The notes below the pieces were generated by a model. It made no database searches. It was not told where the DNA came from and was given only the letters and a program-made list of their open reading frames with translations. Shown here one piece after another: positions 51,800 through 61,567 of a DNA stretch of 64,000 nt; positions within the stretch are counted from its first letter, which is position 1, and every line of letters starts with the position of its first letter. The position numbers were made by a program, and so were the translations under genes. Source of the DNA: Linnemannia hyalina (lineage: Eukaryota > Mortierellomycota > Mortierellomycetes > Mortierellales > Mortierellaceae); contig JAHRHY010000020.1 of the NCBI GenBank assembly GCA_019671135.1, forward strand, positions 1-64,000, written 5' to 3'.

Positions 51800-52200
51800 G
51801 CACTTCCCTCGCGAAATAGGGATCGATGGCGGCGAAATAGGGATCGACAGCCTTGGAAACAAAGGCTCGTCCATCACGGTAACAGCAAGACCTTGAATGA
51901 TCTTGATCCGACCAAACGCATGCTCCACCAACTGAGGGTCTACCTCCTTCAGGACAAGGTCGTGATTCCCAAACATGCAATGCTGATACATAAGGAGGCC
52001 CAGCATGCCGTCGATAGACTCCACAAGCTGATCCTTGTATTTGTTGTGTTTGTCGTGGAGGCGAGATATCTCATAGCACAAATTACCTTTGATGTGCCGA
52101 TGCGCCCAAGATACCAGCCTGTCCTCTGCATCCTCGATGGTCTTCTTCCATTCGCCATGGTCGTTGCATTCGACAGTCCTTTCCTAAAGACGAAAAGACA
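51800..52200 (-). pseudogene. Crinkler C-terminal fragment
   Basis: The minus strand reads KKTIEDAEDRLVSWAHRHIKGNLCYEISRLHDKHNKYKDQ..., nearly the same as the end of the Crinkler at 47520-49296, then LVESIDGMLGLLMYQHCMFGNHDLVLKEV and VEHAFGRIKIIQGLAVTVMDEPLF. That last block resembles the VEAALGRIKLFGG...VLDEPLA block of the next fragment. A broken relic of a CRN tail. Confidence 0.6.
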
Positions 52201-52574
52201 ATAAGGCTGTAAGTACTGAGCATACTGTGCATTCGATCATTTCATTGCTCCTGTTCTTTTTATGTTATCTCAAGTTGACATACCAGTTGCACAAAGACGG
52301 GGCATATGCAATCGTTGATCTTGACAAAAAGATGATGTCGGGTCCTGAAACATGAGGGGCTGGGAAGTAGAATGGAGGGATATCCCGATCGCCCTGCTTG
52401 GAGTTGTTCTCGACGTGACTTCATAAAACGCTATGTGGTGATGTTTTTGTGTGAGATGGCGAGTTTTGGTTGCTGATCGTCGTATCCAACAATCGTCACA
52501 TCCCCTTGAGCTTGTCTGGAAGAGAAGTGGTAGTCAACTAAGGACACGAAGAAAATGGTCGACTCTGGAACGTC

Positions 52575-53430
52575 TCAATAAAGACAGATGACGTCCCACA
52601 TGCTGCTATGTGCCGAGGGTTTGTCCAAGTATAGCATCGCCCGTTTTGCTGCTGATATGAATGACAAGTCCCTTTCCTGGAAGTAGTTGATGGTCACCTT
52701 CAACGCCAGTGGTTCGTCGAGAACAGCCCTCGCGGCGCCTCCAAAGAGCTTGATACGACCAAGCGCTGCTTCCGCCAGCTGGACATCACTCTCAAGCACC
52801 GTCGAGGGAGCGTCCAGTAACTGATGGCGAAAAAGAAAGAGCCCCAGCGTCTCTCTCATCAAGGAGCATGAAGTGAAGAGGTCAGGGTGGTCAGCTATCT
52901 TGGTCTCCACACTAGGGCGAGTGTTGAAAAAGAGACAAGTAGATTAGGAGAAAGTAATGTAGCAGTAAGCAGTGACATGAGACATAGGCAAGTTCGAATA
53001 AGATGATAAGGAGAGCAACTTACCGGTTACGTTCTCCACACAAGTTTCCTCGGCGCTGTCGATCCTTCCAAGATGTAATCATGGTCTCCGTCTTGTCGAT
53101 GGCAGTATCCCCCTTGCGGATCTCGAGCATTCCCTCGATAGCCGTTACAATAGGTCTTTTGTGCAACATTTCCACAGCTGCGGAAGGGATAAGAGCATCC
53201 ACAATCGTTTTAGATACGTTATCTGGTAGCTGCTCCTTGAGGCGGTCGACATACGCTTGTACCGAATCGGTACAGGTCCATCCTGGGAACTCGATGTATT
53301 GGGAAAGTATTTGAGCCATGCTCCTTGATGCCGTCGCCGCTTTTCATCGCCCAGTGGAGAGTTCGGATGCTCACTCCACACAGTCGCACAGAAAATGACG
53401 GTGGGCTCTTCTTGATCCCCTGTAGATCAT
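52575..53430 (-). pseudogene. Crinkler-type C-terminal fragment, frameshifted
   Basis: Minus-strand segments in order: LHWAMKSGDGIKEHGSN, then in another frame YIEFPGWTCTDSVQAYVDRL and DNVSKTIVDALIPSAAVEML, then DRQRRGNLCGE, then after a gap LFTSCSLMRETLGLFLFRHQ, VQLAEAALGRIKLFGGAAR and FISAAKRAMLYLD. The series follows the conserved tail of fungal CRN-type proteins as I know it. Frame changes near 53320 and 53000 indicate decay or unrecognised introns. Confidence 0.6.
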
Positions 53431-53434
53431 AATC

Positions 53435-53741
53435 TATTGAACATGGGAGACAACAATACCCACCGAGACCCTTGTGTTGTTTCTTGTCTGTAACAGTATC
53501 ATAGCAGTTGACCATCTGGCCCCCAACCACATCCACATGAACCACCTGACCTCAACCACATCCCTATCCCCATCTACAGTAACCACATCACCATACCGGC
53601 AGCCCACTGTATAAATACCCTGATTCCCCTGTACAATAAACGAGACCTTTTCTAGCCTCTGCCTCTTGTCTCTAGCACCCTTGTCTCTCTCTGTTCTCTT
53701 ATCCATGCCTTTCATTTGTTTACACACCCTTGCTCTGTTAC
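53435..53741 (-). repeat. LTR-like repeat, left copy
   Basis: On the minus strand it reads GTAACAGAGCAAGG...GTTTATTGTACAG...GGTATTTATACAG... and resembles 63027-63284 in inverted orientation. Possibly a solo LTR of another family. Its outer end coincides with the border of Gypsy-3. Confidence 0.4.
53722..53741. repeat. 20-bp direct repeat at the left border of Gypsy-3
   Basis: ACACACCCTTGCTCTGTTAC is present exactly here and at 62954-62973, immediately outside both LTRs. This is far longer than the 4-6 bp usual for LTR elements. Confidence 0.85.
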
Positions 53742-53882
53742 TGGAGAATAATAACCGGGGTTGTGATAGTAAAGGTTATGATGGGAATAGGAATAACGAA
53801 ACAAAGAGAGGGATCTGTTTAATTCAGGGACGAAGAGTCCTTATGTACTCTTCGTCCTAATGATACACGTGATTATAGCACA
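53742..53882 (-). repeat. 3' LTR of Gypsy-3 (141 bp)
   Basis: Contains an 11-bp perfect hairpin (GGACGAAGAGT with ACTCTTCGTCC, 8-nt loop), positioned like the 13-bp hairpin in the Gypsy-1 LTR. Confidence 0.92.
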
Positions 53883-54416
53883 TAACCCTCCACGGGGGGA
53901 GAGGCTGTAAGCCGGGTTTAAGACTAGGGCTAGAAGTAGTGTATCTATGCTAGTAATTGTGTGTGCTTCTTACTAACTGACAAAACGACGTGGAGTAGAG
54001 TGCTATGACTAAACGAAAGAGTTGTCGTTTGGATGTTTGAGGGAAAAAAGAAAACCTCATATGAAAGAAGGGGTGTAAGGGAAAAAATCGAAAAAACCTT
54101 GGAAGGGCAAAGCCCTGGAGAGCAGGTGTAGAAAAGACAATAATGACTACAGTAGAATATGTGTATATGTGTGTGTGAGGATAAAAAATAAAAACCTCGG
54201 TAGATAAGTTGATAAGCTGTGAGGAAAAAATAAAAACCTCAATATAGTGAATTTGATTGCAAGAGGAAAGCGAGAAAACCTCTGCAGATGTATGTTATTA
54301 TTGTGAGGAAAAAGGTTGTGACACCATTAAAAAACCTCGAACAAATCGTCAGAGCGATTTCTGTTCAAACAAAACGTCGATGCGTTTTATGTGTCAATCG
54401 GAGGATATGATTGTCT
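53883..54416 (-). other. 3' untranslated region of Gypsy-3 with hairpin series
   Basis: No gene. Between 54038 and 54340 there are about five short units of the form GAGG-(A/T-rich, 10-30 nt)-CCTC, for example GAGGAAAAAATAAAAACCTC at 54221-54240. Each can fold into a small hairpin. Gypsy-1 has two such units in the same place. Confidence 0.6.
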
Positions 54417-57400
54417 TCAATCCTTCTCGATCCGAGAACGAGTTCTAGGTCTCAACTCATTGATTTTTGATTGACTGGACTGAGTGAGCTTATTGCGATT
54501 AAGGTTGTGTTCACCTTTTTTAGGTGTGAACTTGTTCTTCTTTGTGTTCAAGCGATTGCTACTTTGAGGTTCGCTCATTAGTTCGTCGGTAGTAAGCATT
54601 GGCTGATCCGTTTGCGAATCATGACGAGAGTGCGGACGAGGATCCTCATTACGGGGTGGGTGATCGGCCCAATAGTCCGTGATGCATTTCCTCTCAACAA
54701 AATTGTCCTCTGGTTCCCAGGTGTTGTCGTTATCAGAATAATTTCTCCACTTGACAAAGTACTCCCATGTCCCTTCCTTTGTACTACGAGCGTCAAGAAC
54801 TTTCTCGACTTCGTACGTAAGGAAAGAGTCTGGGTCTTCATATACAAGTTTGAGCTGCGAGGGCGCATAGTTACGACCAAGCATAGAGCCAGTGCCATCT
54901 TTGAGGATGTATGCACCGCCCTTGTTTTTACGAACAACAGTAAACGGTCCTTCATATCTCGGAGAGAGGGAGTCTCCTTTGATAGGATCAACCGCCATAA
55001 CTGTGGAACCATCAGGAAATTCGCTGTGCAGTATCGTTTTATTGAATCTCTCAATCATTTTCCGCTGATTAGATTTCGCCTTCGCTTCAATAGCGGGGAA
55101 CACGATCGTAGTCATAAATTCGAGTCTCTTCAGCAAGTCTTCGTGGGACATGACCTGGTTCAAGGGGTCAGTGTAGTTGTAGTGTCCGTTTTCCTTGCGT
55201 GCGAAGAAAAGAGAGTAAGGCGTGGAACCATGCAAACTCGCAATATTTGCATTGAGGGCAAATTGGGCCATGGGAACATGACGATCCCACTCGTGGTTTT
55301 TGCCTTTGGTCTCTTTTCGAAGAATTTCTTTGACCGCTTTAACCCGGTTCTCGGCTAGTCCATTGCCTCTCGGATGATAGGGTGTGACAAGACGGTGATG
55401 GATACCCAATTGTTCTGTCATTATTTTTGTGACCTGATTGGAAAATTCTTTTCCGTTATCTGATTGAAGGACTCGGGGGAATCCGATCAGAGTAAAAATG
55501 TCAAACAGCGTGGTCGCAACAGTAGCGGCTGTTTTATCAGGTATAGCTCTCAAAATAACGAAGCGGGTGCATACGTCTGTCAGGACGAGAAGATATTTGT
55601 TGTTTTTCGAGGACAAATGGAATTCACCAGCGAGATCTACAGTCATATGCTCGCCTGGTAAATGTGCATGAATAGCCTTGAGGGGATGGTACCCTTTGCG
55701 AGTGATATTAATGCGTTGACACTCAGGGCATTGTTTGACGTGCTCAAGACAATCCTTGACCATGAATGGCCACGTCTTGTCTTGGGCGTGAATTTTGTCA
55801 ACCATTTTGTTCGCACCAATATGACCGAGGGAGTGAACCTCAGTCATGAGTGAAGGACGGTCTTTCGCTGCGACAGTGATTCTAGGAACCGATTTGTCTT
55901 TCAGCATATGAATGTAGCCGTACACTTTCATTGGTGTTTTCAACTTAGGCCTGTCAGTCCACAACTTCTGAGGGAACTGACGAGATAACGCATCAGGTAA
56001 CACATTGAGTACTCCAGGACGGTAAACAATGTTGAACGAGTAAGCCATGATGGTGTCAAACCAAGTTGTCATCATTGGGTTCAAATCTTGCTGTGAGTGA
56101 AGAAAAGTAAGAGCCCGATGATCGGTGAACAAGGTAAAATGGTAACCCCAAAGATATTGATGGAATTTTTTCAATGCGAAAACAATCGCTAATAACTCCT
56201 TCTTAGTAGCGGAATATTTTCTCTCTCGGTCCTGCAGAGTGCGAGCCATGAAAGATATGTAGTTGACGTTCGAGGGAACGGACTGCATATCCTTCGGTTC
56301 GGGTACACCTTCCGGCAACTGATACAGTACCGCACCAATTCCAACGTTGGACGCGTCCGTGGCAACGTAGAACGGTCGACTGAAGTCTGGGAAGGATAAC
56401 ACGGGAGCTCGTACAAGTAGTTCCTTGAGTCCAATGAAAGAATCCATTTCATCTTTTGATAATTTAAAAGTTCCTTCTCTATGACGAAGTGCATCAAGTG
56501 GTGCAGCAATAGTACTGTAGAGAGGGATATATTCACGAAAGAAATTGAGGGTACCCAAATACGATTGCACTTGTTTGGCGGTGGTAGGTGGTGCCCATTC
56601 GTGAATGTTAGCCAACTTGGTAGGGTCGACTTTCTTTCCAAAGAGATCAACAATGAATCCCAGCAGAGAGATCTGTGTGCTGAAAAAATTGCACTTGTTC
56701 TTGTTGATGATCAATTTCGCCTCGTTGAGTCTTTCGATCACACATTTGACATGAGCTGCATGCTCTTCTCTGCTCTTTGAAAAGATAACAATGTCATCAA
56801 TAAAGTTCAGAACAAAAGGCAAATCGTCAAGGATGCGAGACATACCTCTTTGGAACAAGCTCGAGAGTGGCTTCAGACCAAAGGGGGCCTTTTTGAACAT
56901 GTATTGTTTTCCCTCATGCATGAAAGCAGTGAGGTGCCTGTCTTCTTTATGAATAGGTAGACGATGGTACGCCTGTGTAAGGTCGATGGTGCTGTAGATG
57001 GAATGACCAGCTACTTTTTGCATAATATCGGAGATGAGAGGGAGAGGGAAATTATCCTCTGGTAAATGTACATTGAGAGCACGAGGGTCAAGACACACTC
57101 GCCACAATGACTTTTTCCCATCCAAATCCTTTTTAGCTGCAAGTGTGAGGGTGTTGTTATGTGGGTTGCCAGCAGGTGCAAGCTCGATCACATCATCCTC
57201 TAGCCAGCGTGCGACCGTTTCATCCAATATGGGTCTCTGGGAGTGAGCAAATTGTCTAGGTCGTCGATATACAATGGTACCTTTTGGAACAGGTAGATAC
57301 ACCATCATCTCAGGAACGGGGCAATGACTTGTCTTTGAGATATTTTCATTGTCTTTGAGTGCTTTGCTGATGGCATCTAGGAATCTTCCTTTCATGCGCT

Positions 57401-59867
57401 TAAACTCAGCGGTGAGTTCCTCTTCAGGGGTGGTAATCGGACGCAAAGATGGTTTCTCGTCTTCAACGGGAACATCATGTGCAGGTGACATCTCTTTTAT
57501 TTCTGGGAGACCGCAGAGAGCGAAGCCCATATGATAAAAAAGATCCATTCCGATTGTAAGAGCAAACTCTTGATCTTCGATTATTTCAAAAGGGGCAGAG
57601 AGAAACCGACCATTGAATTCGAATTCAACTTGATCAGTTACACCAATGCGTTCGACAATAGTCTTGTTTGCTAGTGTAAAATTACCAAGGATCTTAGTGA
57701 AAGGAATGTTATGTTCCTTGACTATGTCCTGTCTGATAAAAGAATGTGTAGCACCAGTATCTATTAACGCGTGGTGTGTCCTCTTGAATGCACGGATTTC
57801 GATTCGAAATCTATTGTCGTGTTCTACTGCATCCTTAATAGCAGCATAGTGTCTGATAGTTAATTTGTCAGATGCGAAAGTGTCGAGTTCCTCAGTCGTC
57901 ATACCAAAGCTACTGTCATCGTCACTGTGGTAGTCCATGTTAGCCTGACTTTGAGAAGCAAGGTTAGACAGGCTAGCAAAAGACGGTTCTTTTGTTTCAA
58001 AGTATGGCACAGAGACAAAGGCAGATTGTTTTGTTGGCAATGAGCGAAACGCGTATTGGGGTCGTGCACTCGTAGGTGCAGGTACATCCTTATCAGTTGT
58101 AACTGATTGTTCGCTATCCGGTAAAGGGGTTACAGACAAATCATTTTCTGTAGTCACAGACACATTATTTTCTTCTGCTGAAGAAGTATGGACAGCAAGT
58201 GAAGGAGACAGAATTGGACCAATAGGGATAGTGTTAGAACCAGTCAGTGGTAATTTTTTATTACTAAGTTCTGTTATGACAGGAGAGGGAAGTGTCATGT
58301 CGTTCGTCTCTACGAGGTCCTCAGGTACACTTGTCTGTAGAGAAATAGTAGCATGAGTGAGCAAGGTTTGATCAGACACAGAGAAAAATTCAGATTCAGA
58401 AAAAGGAGGTATAGACAATTTACCTTCTTTCTTGTTCTTGTAGCTCTTGCCGCCCTTGCTGTCAGAGTTCTTCTTGCGATCACTGTTGCAGTAGGGGGCA
58501 GTGTGGCCATTCTTGTTGCACTTGGTGCAGTGCCTGCAGTTCTTGGTATCATGCGAGCGATTTTCACCGTGATTGTCACAGTGGAAAGTCTTCTTGCCAG
58601 AGTTAGACGAAGATGGGAACGACGACGAATCAGCAGTCGGTTTGCCTTTGCCACTGCGGTCGTTCTTGCGGTGACGTTGTCGCTTGTGACCATGGTTATT
58701 ACCGGTCTTGGACGAGGAGGCATCCTTGTCATCTTCATCATCGTCGACGAGACTGTGGGGTCTCTTGAGAGAGTCGTCTGGTCCTTCCATTACACTGAGG
58801 TTGGTAAGGATCTCACAAATAGAGTCCAGCTTGACCTCAGATAAGGAGGTGCCAGTCTTTTGAATCGATGTCTTGATCAGGTTGAGCTCCACCGATGGGA
58901 TTGAACTCATGATGCCAGACAGTACAGTGGCGTTGTTACCATCAATTCGATACACGCGCACTGATCGTTGGAGACGAAGAGCGAAGTTTCGGTACGACTC
59001 CTTGTGACGACGGCCAATTTCGGCGACACGAGCAACGGTTTTGAAGCGTTCCGTCGGAGTCAAAACACTGTCGACGAAGGCAACTTCACATTCCTCCCAA
59101 GTTAGGGAAGAACTGCCGTGACGAGACAGCTCATCAGTGAACTGCTGTCGTGTCTGATCGTCCAGAATCGCCATACAGAGCAGGCGTTGGGCACTGGCGA
59201 GGAAAGGAGTCTCGCCGTAACTGTTCTCACAGTAAGTCTTGAATCCATCGAGGAACAAGTGAGGGTCGCGGATGACTTGATACGATTGTCCCTTGCCGTG
59301 CTTGATGTCACCAAATCGGGGAGTGCCCGAGTCGAGTGTCAATTTGTTGCTGTCAACCCTGATAGCGGTGGCAATAGTCGCCGTGGGATCGGTCACGATC
59401 GGTGCCATCGGTTGGTCGAGAGCCAGTGCTGCTGACAGACGCGCACAATCCGCGGTCTTTTGGCGCACGACTTCTAAGAGTTGGATGGCTTCCTTCTGCC
59501 ACATCTGGTAATTGACATCGAGAGGGTTCTTGTGCATCTTGAGCAGGGTGCGACGGTATAGCTTGGACCAATTAGAAAGATCGTGTTTCTTGGTGGTGAT
59601 GGCTTCCTCAAGACCGCTGGTGAGCTCGGAGTCACTCACGTCGTCAGCATCCGTCATGGCAGAAAAAGTGTTCGGGTCGAAGACTGGAGAGGGCTGCATG
59701 TGCTGGTTTGCCGACAAGATGGACGAGGCCTGTTCGTTGTCATCGCTCATAATGATGTCCTCTCGGAATACAGGGACGGGGGATGGAGCGACAACAAAGG
59801 TGCCGGTGGCATCGATAGCCAAGTCTTGGAGAGTGGGTAACTCGTTGTTGTCAGAGTTGTCAGACAT
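54417..59867 (-). CDS. Gypsy-3 Gag-Pol polyprotein (1816 aa, single ORF)
   Basis: Order and rough residues: Gag capsid-like region to ~350; zinc knuckle CTKCNKNGHTAPYC near 446 (canonical C-x2-C-x4-H-x4-C); aspartic protease LIDTGATHSFIRQ near 706; RT with FNFIDDIVIFS near 1023, again F-I-D-D; RNase H ATDASNVGIGAVLY near 1175 and TDHRAL; HHCC region HSLGHIGANKM...CPECQRIN; integrase core with VDLAGEF, SDNGKEF (near 1472) and AENRVK; GPF region (YEGPFTVVRKNKGG); chromodomain YEVEKVLDARSTKEG...YFVKWRNY...TWEP near 1672-1722; basic tail. No stop or frameshift between gag and pol, so the Gag:Pol ratio must be set another way. Apparently complete and functional. Confidence 0.95.
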   Translation of the reverse strand: MSDNSDNNELPTLQDLAIDATGTFVVAPSPVPVFREDIIMSDDNEQASSILSANQHMQPSPVFDPNTFSAMTDADDVSDSELTSGLEEAITTKKHDLSNWSKLYRRTLLKMHKNPLDVNYQMWQKEAIQLLEVVRQKTADCARLSAALALDQPMAPIVTDPTATIATAIRVDSNKLTLDSGTPRFGDIKHGKGQSYQVIRDPHLFLDGFKTYCENSYGETPFLASAQRLLCMAILDDQTRQQFTDELSRHGSSSLTWEECEVAFVDSVLTPTERFKTVARVAEIGRRHKESYRNFALRLQRSVRVYRIDGNNATVLSGIMSSIPSVELNLIKTSIQKTGTSLSEVKLDSICEILTNLSVMEGPDDSLKRPHSLVDDDEDDKDASSSKTGNNHGHKRQRHRKNDRSGKGKPTADSSSFPSSSNSGKKTFHCDNHGENRSHDTKNCRHCTKCNKNGHTAPYCNSDRKKNSDSKGGKSYKNKKEGKLSIPPFSESEFFSVSDQTLLTHATISLQTSVPEDLVETNDMTLPSPVITELSNKKLPLTGSNTIPIGPILSPSLAVHTSSAEENNVSVTTENDLSVTPLPDSEQSVTTDKDVPAPTSARPQYAFRSLPTKQSAFVSVPYFETKEPSFASLSNLASQSQANMDYHSDDDSSFGMTTEELDTFASDKLTIRHYAAIKDAVEHDNRFRIEIRAFKRTHHALIDTGATHSFIRQDIVKEHNIPFTKILGNFTLANKTIVERIGVTDQVEFEFNGRFLSAPFEIIEDQEFALTIGMDLFYHMGFALCGLPEIKEMSPAHDVPVEDEKPSLRPITTPEEELTAEFKRMKGRFLDAISKALKDNENISKTSHCPVPEMMVYLPVPKGTIVYRRPRQFAHSQRPILDETVARWLEDDVIELAPAGNPHNNTLTLAAKKDLDGKKSLWRVCLDPRALNVHLPEDNFPLPLISDIMQKVAGHSIYSTIDLTQAYHRLPIHKEDRHLTAFMHEGKQYMFKKAPFGLKPLSSLFQRGMSRILDDLPFVLNFIDDIVIFSKSREEHAAHVKCVIERLNEAKLIINKNKCNFFSTQISLLGFIVDLFGKKVDPTKLANIHEWAPPTTAKQVQSYLGTLNFFREYIPLYSTIAAPLDALRHREGTFKLSKDEMDSFIGLKELLVRAPVLSFPDFSRPFYVATDASNVGIGAVLYQLPEGVPEPKDMQSVPSNVNYISFMARTLQDRERKYSATKKELLAIVFALKKFHQYLWGYHFTLFTDHRALTFLHSQQDLNPMMTTWFDTIMAYSFNIVYRPGVLNVLPDALSRQFPQKLWTDRPKLKTPMKVYGYIHMLKDKSVPRITVAAKDRPSLMTEVHSLGHIGANKMVDKIHAQDKTWPFMVKDCLEHVKQCPECQRINITRKGYHPLKAIHAHLPGEHMTVDLAGEFHLSSKNNKYLLVLTDVCTRFVILRAIPDKTAATVATTLFDIFTLIGFPRVLQSDNGKEFSNQVTKIMTEQLGIHHRLVTPYHPRGNGLAENRVKAVKEILRKETKGKNHEWDRHVPMAQFALNANIASLHGSTPYSLFFARKENGHYNYTDPLNQVMSHEDLLKRLEFMTTIVFPAIEAKAKSNQRKMIERFNKTILHSEFPDGSTVMAVDPIKGDSLSPRYEGPFTVVRKNKGGAYILKDGTGSMLGRNYAPSQLKLVYEDPDSFLTYEVEKVLDARSTKEGTWEYFVKWRNYSDNDNTWEPEDNFVERKCITDYWADHPPRNEDPRPHSRHDSQTDQPMLTTDELMSEPQSSNRLNTKKNKFTPKKGEHNLNRNKLTQSSQSKINELRPRTRSRIEKD

Positions 59868-60198
59868 AGGAGTGATGATTTGTGATTTAGAGTGAGAGTG
59901 TCGGACAAAAGTTCAGAAGTTCTTGAGTGGATCGAAAAGTTGCCTTTCTTGTTAGGGAAGAGGTTTCTTTTAAATACTCATTACCGACACGTGTCATAGC
60001 AGCGTAGATTTTTAATCCGTATGCAACGTTTGCAGTGTTATAGCAAGGATGTTGTTTGTACCTAGTAATGGTGTAAAGGGAGCATTTATTTTCCTTTATT
60101 TTCCTTTATTTTCCAATTAGCAAGCAAAAATAACAAAGATAAAAGAGTGAGGCTCTTTGCTGTTGTTTCTGTCAGCATTTATTATTTTGATTTCGCTG

Positions 60199-60405
60199 CT
60201 ATTCGCATAGGTGTCGCAGATCGCTACTTATGTATGCTAATTGCTCTTCGGTCATATCCGAGGGTGACATAGGTTCGAGGTTGCGTCTGACAGTCTCCGG
60301 TGATGGAGGTGCGAAGGAAAGAAACAAATGCAATCGCTCGATTAGGAACTCAACATCGACGAAAATACTAGAGATAGTGTTTATTTCTATTGAAGCATCA
60401 TACAC
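60199..60405 (-). CDS. Small ORF between accessory ORF 2 and gag of Gypsy-3
   Basis: 68 codons starting MYDASIEINTISSIF, with an acidic helical end (SPSDMTEEQLAYISSDL). It starts 3 bp after the stop of the preceding ORF, which suggests either reinitiation or chance. Not recognised; low confidence that it is translated. Confidence 0.3.
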   Translation of the reverse strand: MYDASIEINTISSIFVDVEFLIERLHLFLSFAPPSPETVRRNLEPMSPSDMTEEQLAYISSDLRHLCE

Positions 60406-60408
60406 AAC

Positions 60409-61080
60409 CTAAGGATTAGACTGCGTACGGGAGTTAAGGTACGTCAGGCGCTGCTCGTATGTACGGGCGAAAGATTCCCAGGCTTGTCGTGCTTCCAACA
60501 TGTATCGAAGCTCCTTTTCTTTCTGATCTAGGTGTTGCCTCACCAACGTCAGCTGATCGTATTCCTGCTGCGAGGTGCAGGAGAGAAGCCTCTCGTACAC
60601 CCGCCCGGCCTGAGCAAAGAGCTCTTGCTGTTGCTGAGTGTAGGCCACTAGCTGTTCTTGTTGGAGAGAGGTCCACCAAGCCTGAGGAATGTTCTCCGAA
60701 GATGGTGCCGGTGCAGACAACAGTACAGGTACAGGTGAAGAGACGGGTATAGGCGAGGAGACTGGTGGAGGCGATCGGTCTTCCGCGACTTGCGAGAGCG
60801 GGTCCTGTGAGAGACAAACCGTCTCATCGGCCTCATGATCGATACAGTCTTCATGCTCAATACTGTCCTCTTGCTCGATGCTGTCCTCCTTGGACCAGTT
60901 GTTAGACGCAGACAGTTGCTGTTGTGACGACTCCAGCTCGTGTGCAAAGCGAGTGTTCTTGACTGGCCTTTTGGTGCCATGGGTGGAGCGGGTTGAGGTC
61001 ATTGTGAAAGTTGGTAGTGAAAGGTGTTTGTGTGAATGGGATGGAAAGCGAAGAATGTGGAAAGAAGTTGTTTCTTTCAT
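60409..61080 (-). CDS. Gypsy-3 accessory ORF 2 (up to 223 aa)
   Basis: Lies between the 5' LTR and gag on the element strand. The start is probably an internal Met (MTSTRSTHGTKRPVKNTRF, near 61005) rather than 61080. Layout: basic N-terminus, acidic EDSIEQEDSIEHEDCIDHE repeat, Pro/Ser-rich linker, then a Gln/Glu-rich helical region (SLQQEQLVAYTQQQQELFAQ ... LDQKEKELRYMLEARQAW) likely to form a coiled coil. No retroviral domain is recognised. The upstream region shares GATGACATCGTCTTTYATT with that of accessory ORF 1. Function unknown; no family can be named. Confidence 0.55.
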   Translation of the reverse strand: MKETTSFHILRFPSHSHKHLSLPTFTMTSTRSTHGTKRPVKNTRFAHELESSQQQLSASNNWSKEDSIEQEDSIEHEDCIDHEADETVCLSQDPLSQVAEDRSPPPVSSPIPVSSPVPVLLSAPAPSSENIPQAWWTSLQQEQLVAYTQQQQELFAQAGRVYERLLSCTSQQEYDQLTLVRQHLDQKEKELRYMLEARQAWESFARTYEQRLTYLNSRTQSNP

Positions 61081-61352
61081 CCTCTCTCTCTTTTCTCATT
61101 CTTTTTATGTCTCTTCCTTTTCTTTTCCTGAATGCCAATTGGATCAAGGAAATCAGGACGTGGTGCATGGTGATTGGTCGAGACACTCATGCAAAGATGG
61201 CGTGCTTGTAAAAGCGAAAAGAAAAACAACTCATTCTCATGCATACATGTCTTGTGCCAACAGCGCTTGCATCATCCGCGGAGAAGATAAATAAAAAATA
61301 TAACACGATGCATGATGACATCGATTTTTCTACATCATCTACTGATGAGGGT

Positions 61353-61371
61353 GATGACATCGTCTTTCATT
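61353..61371. promoter_or_regulatory. GATGACATCG motif upstream of accessory ORF 2
   Basis: GATGACATCGTCTTTCATT here, with a partial copy at 61314-61330, and GATGACATCGTCTTTTATT at 62463-62481 upstream of ORF 1. GATGACATC contains a TGACATCG CRE-like core. The surrounding DNA is also loosely similar, so each ORF seems to have its own duplicated control segment. Confidence 0.4.
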
Positions 61372-61567
61372 GTGCATCCTGTGATCTGCAGGTGAAGACT
61401 CACCTTCGATGACGCGCAGGAGCAAACATGCTATTGTGCGGGAGTATATTTTATCCTTGTGATTAGGCTTGAGTCATGAGGGAGAGAGAAGTACAACGAT
61501 TCAAGAGAGAAAACAAAACTGTATTAGTCAGTTCTTTTTATTTAGAGTTGTGTTTGAGATCTTGTTA

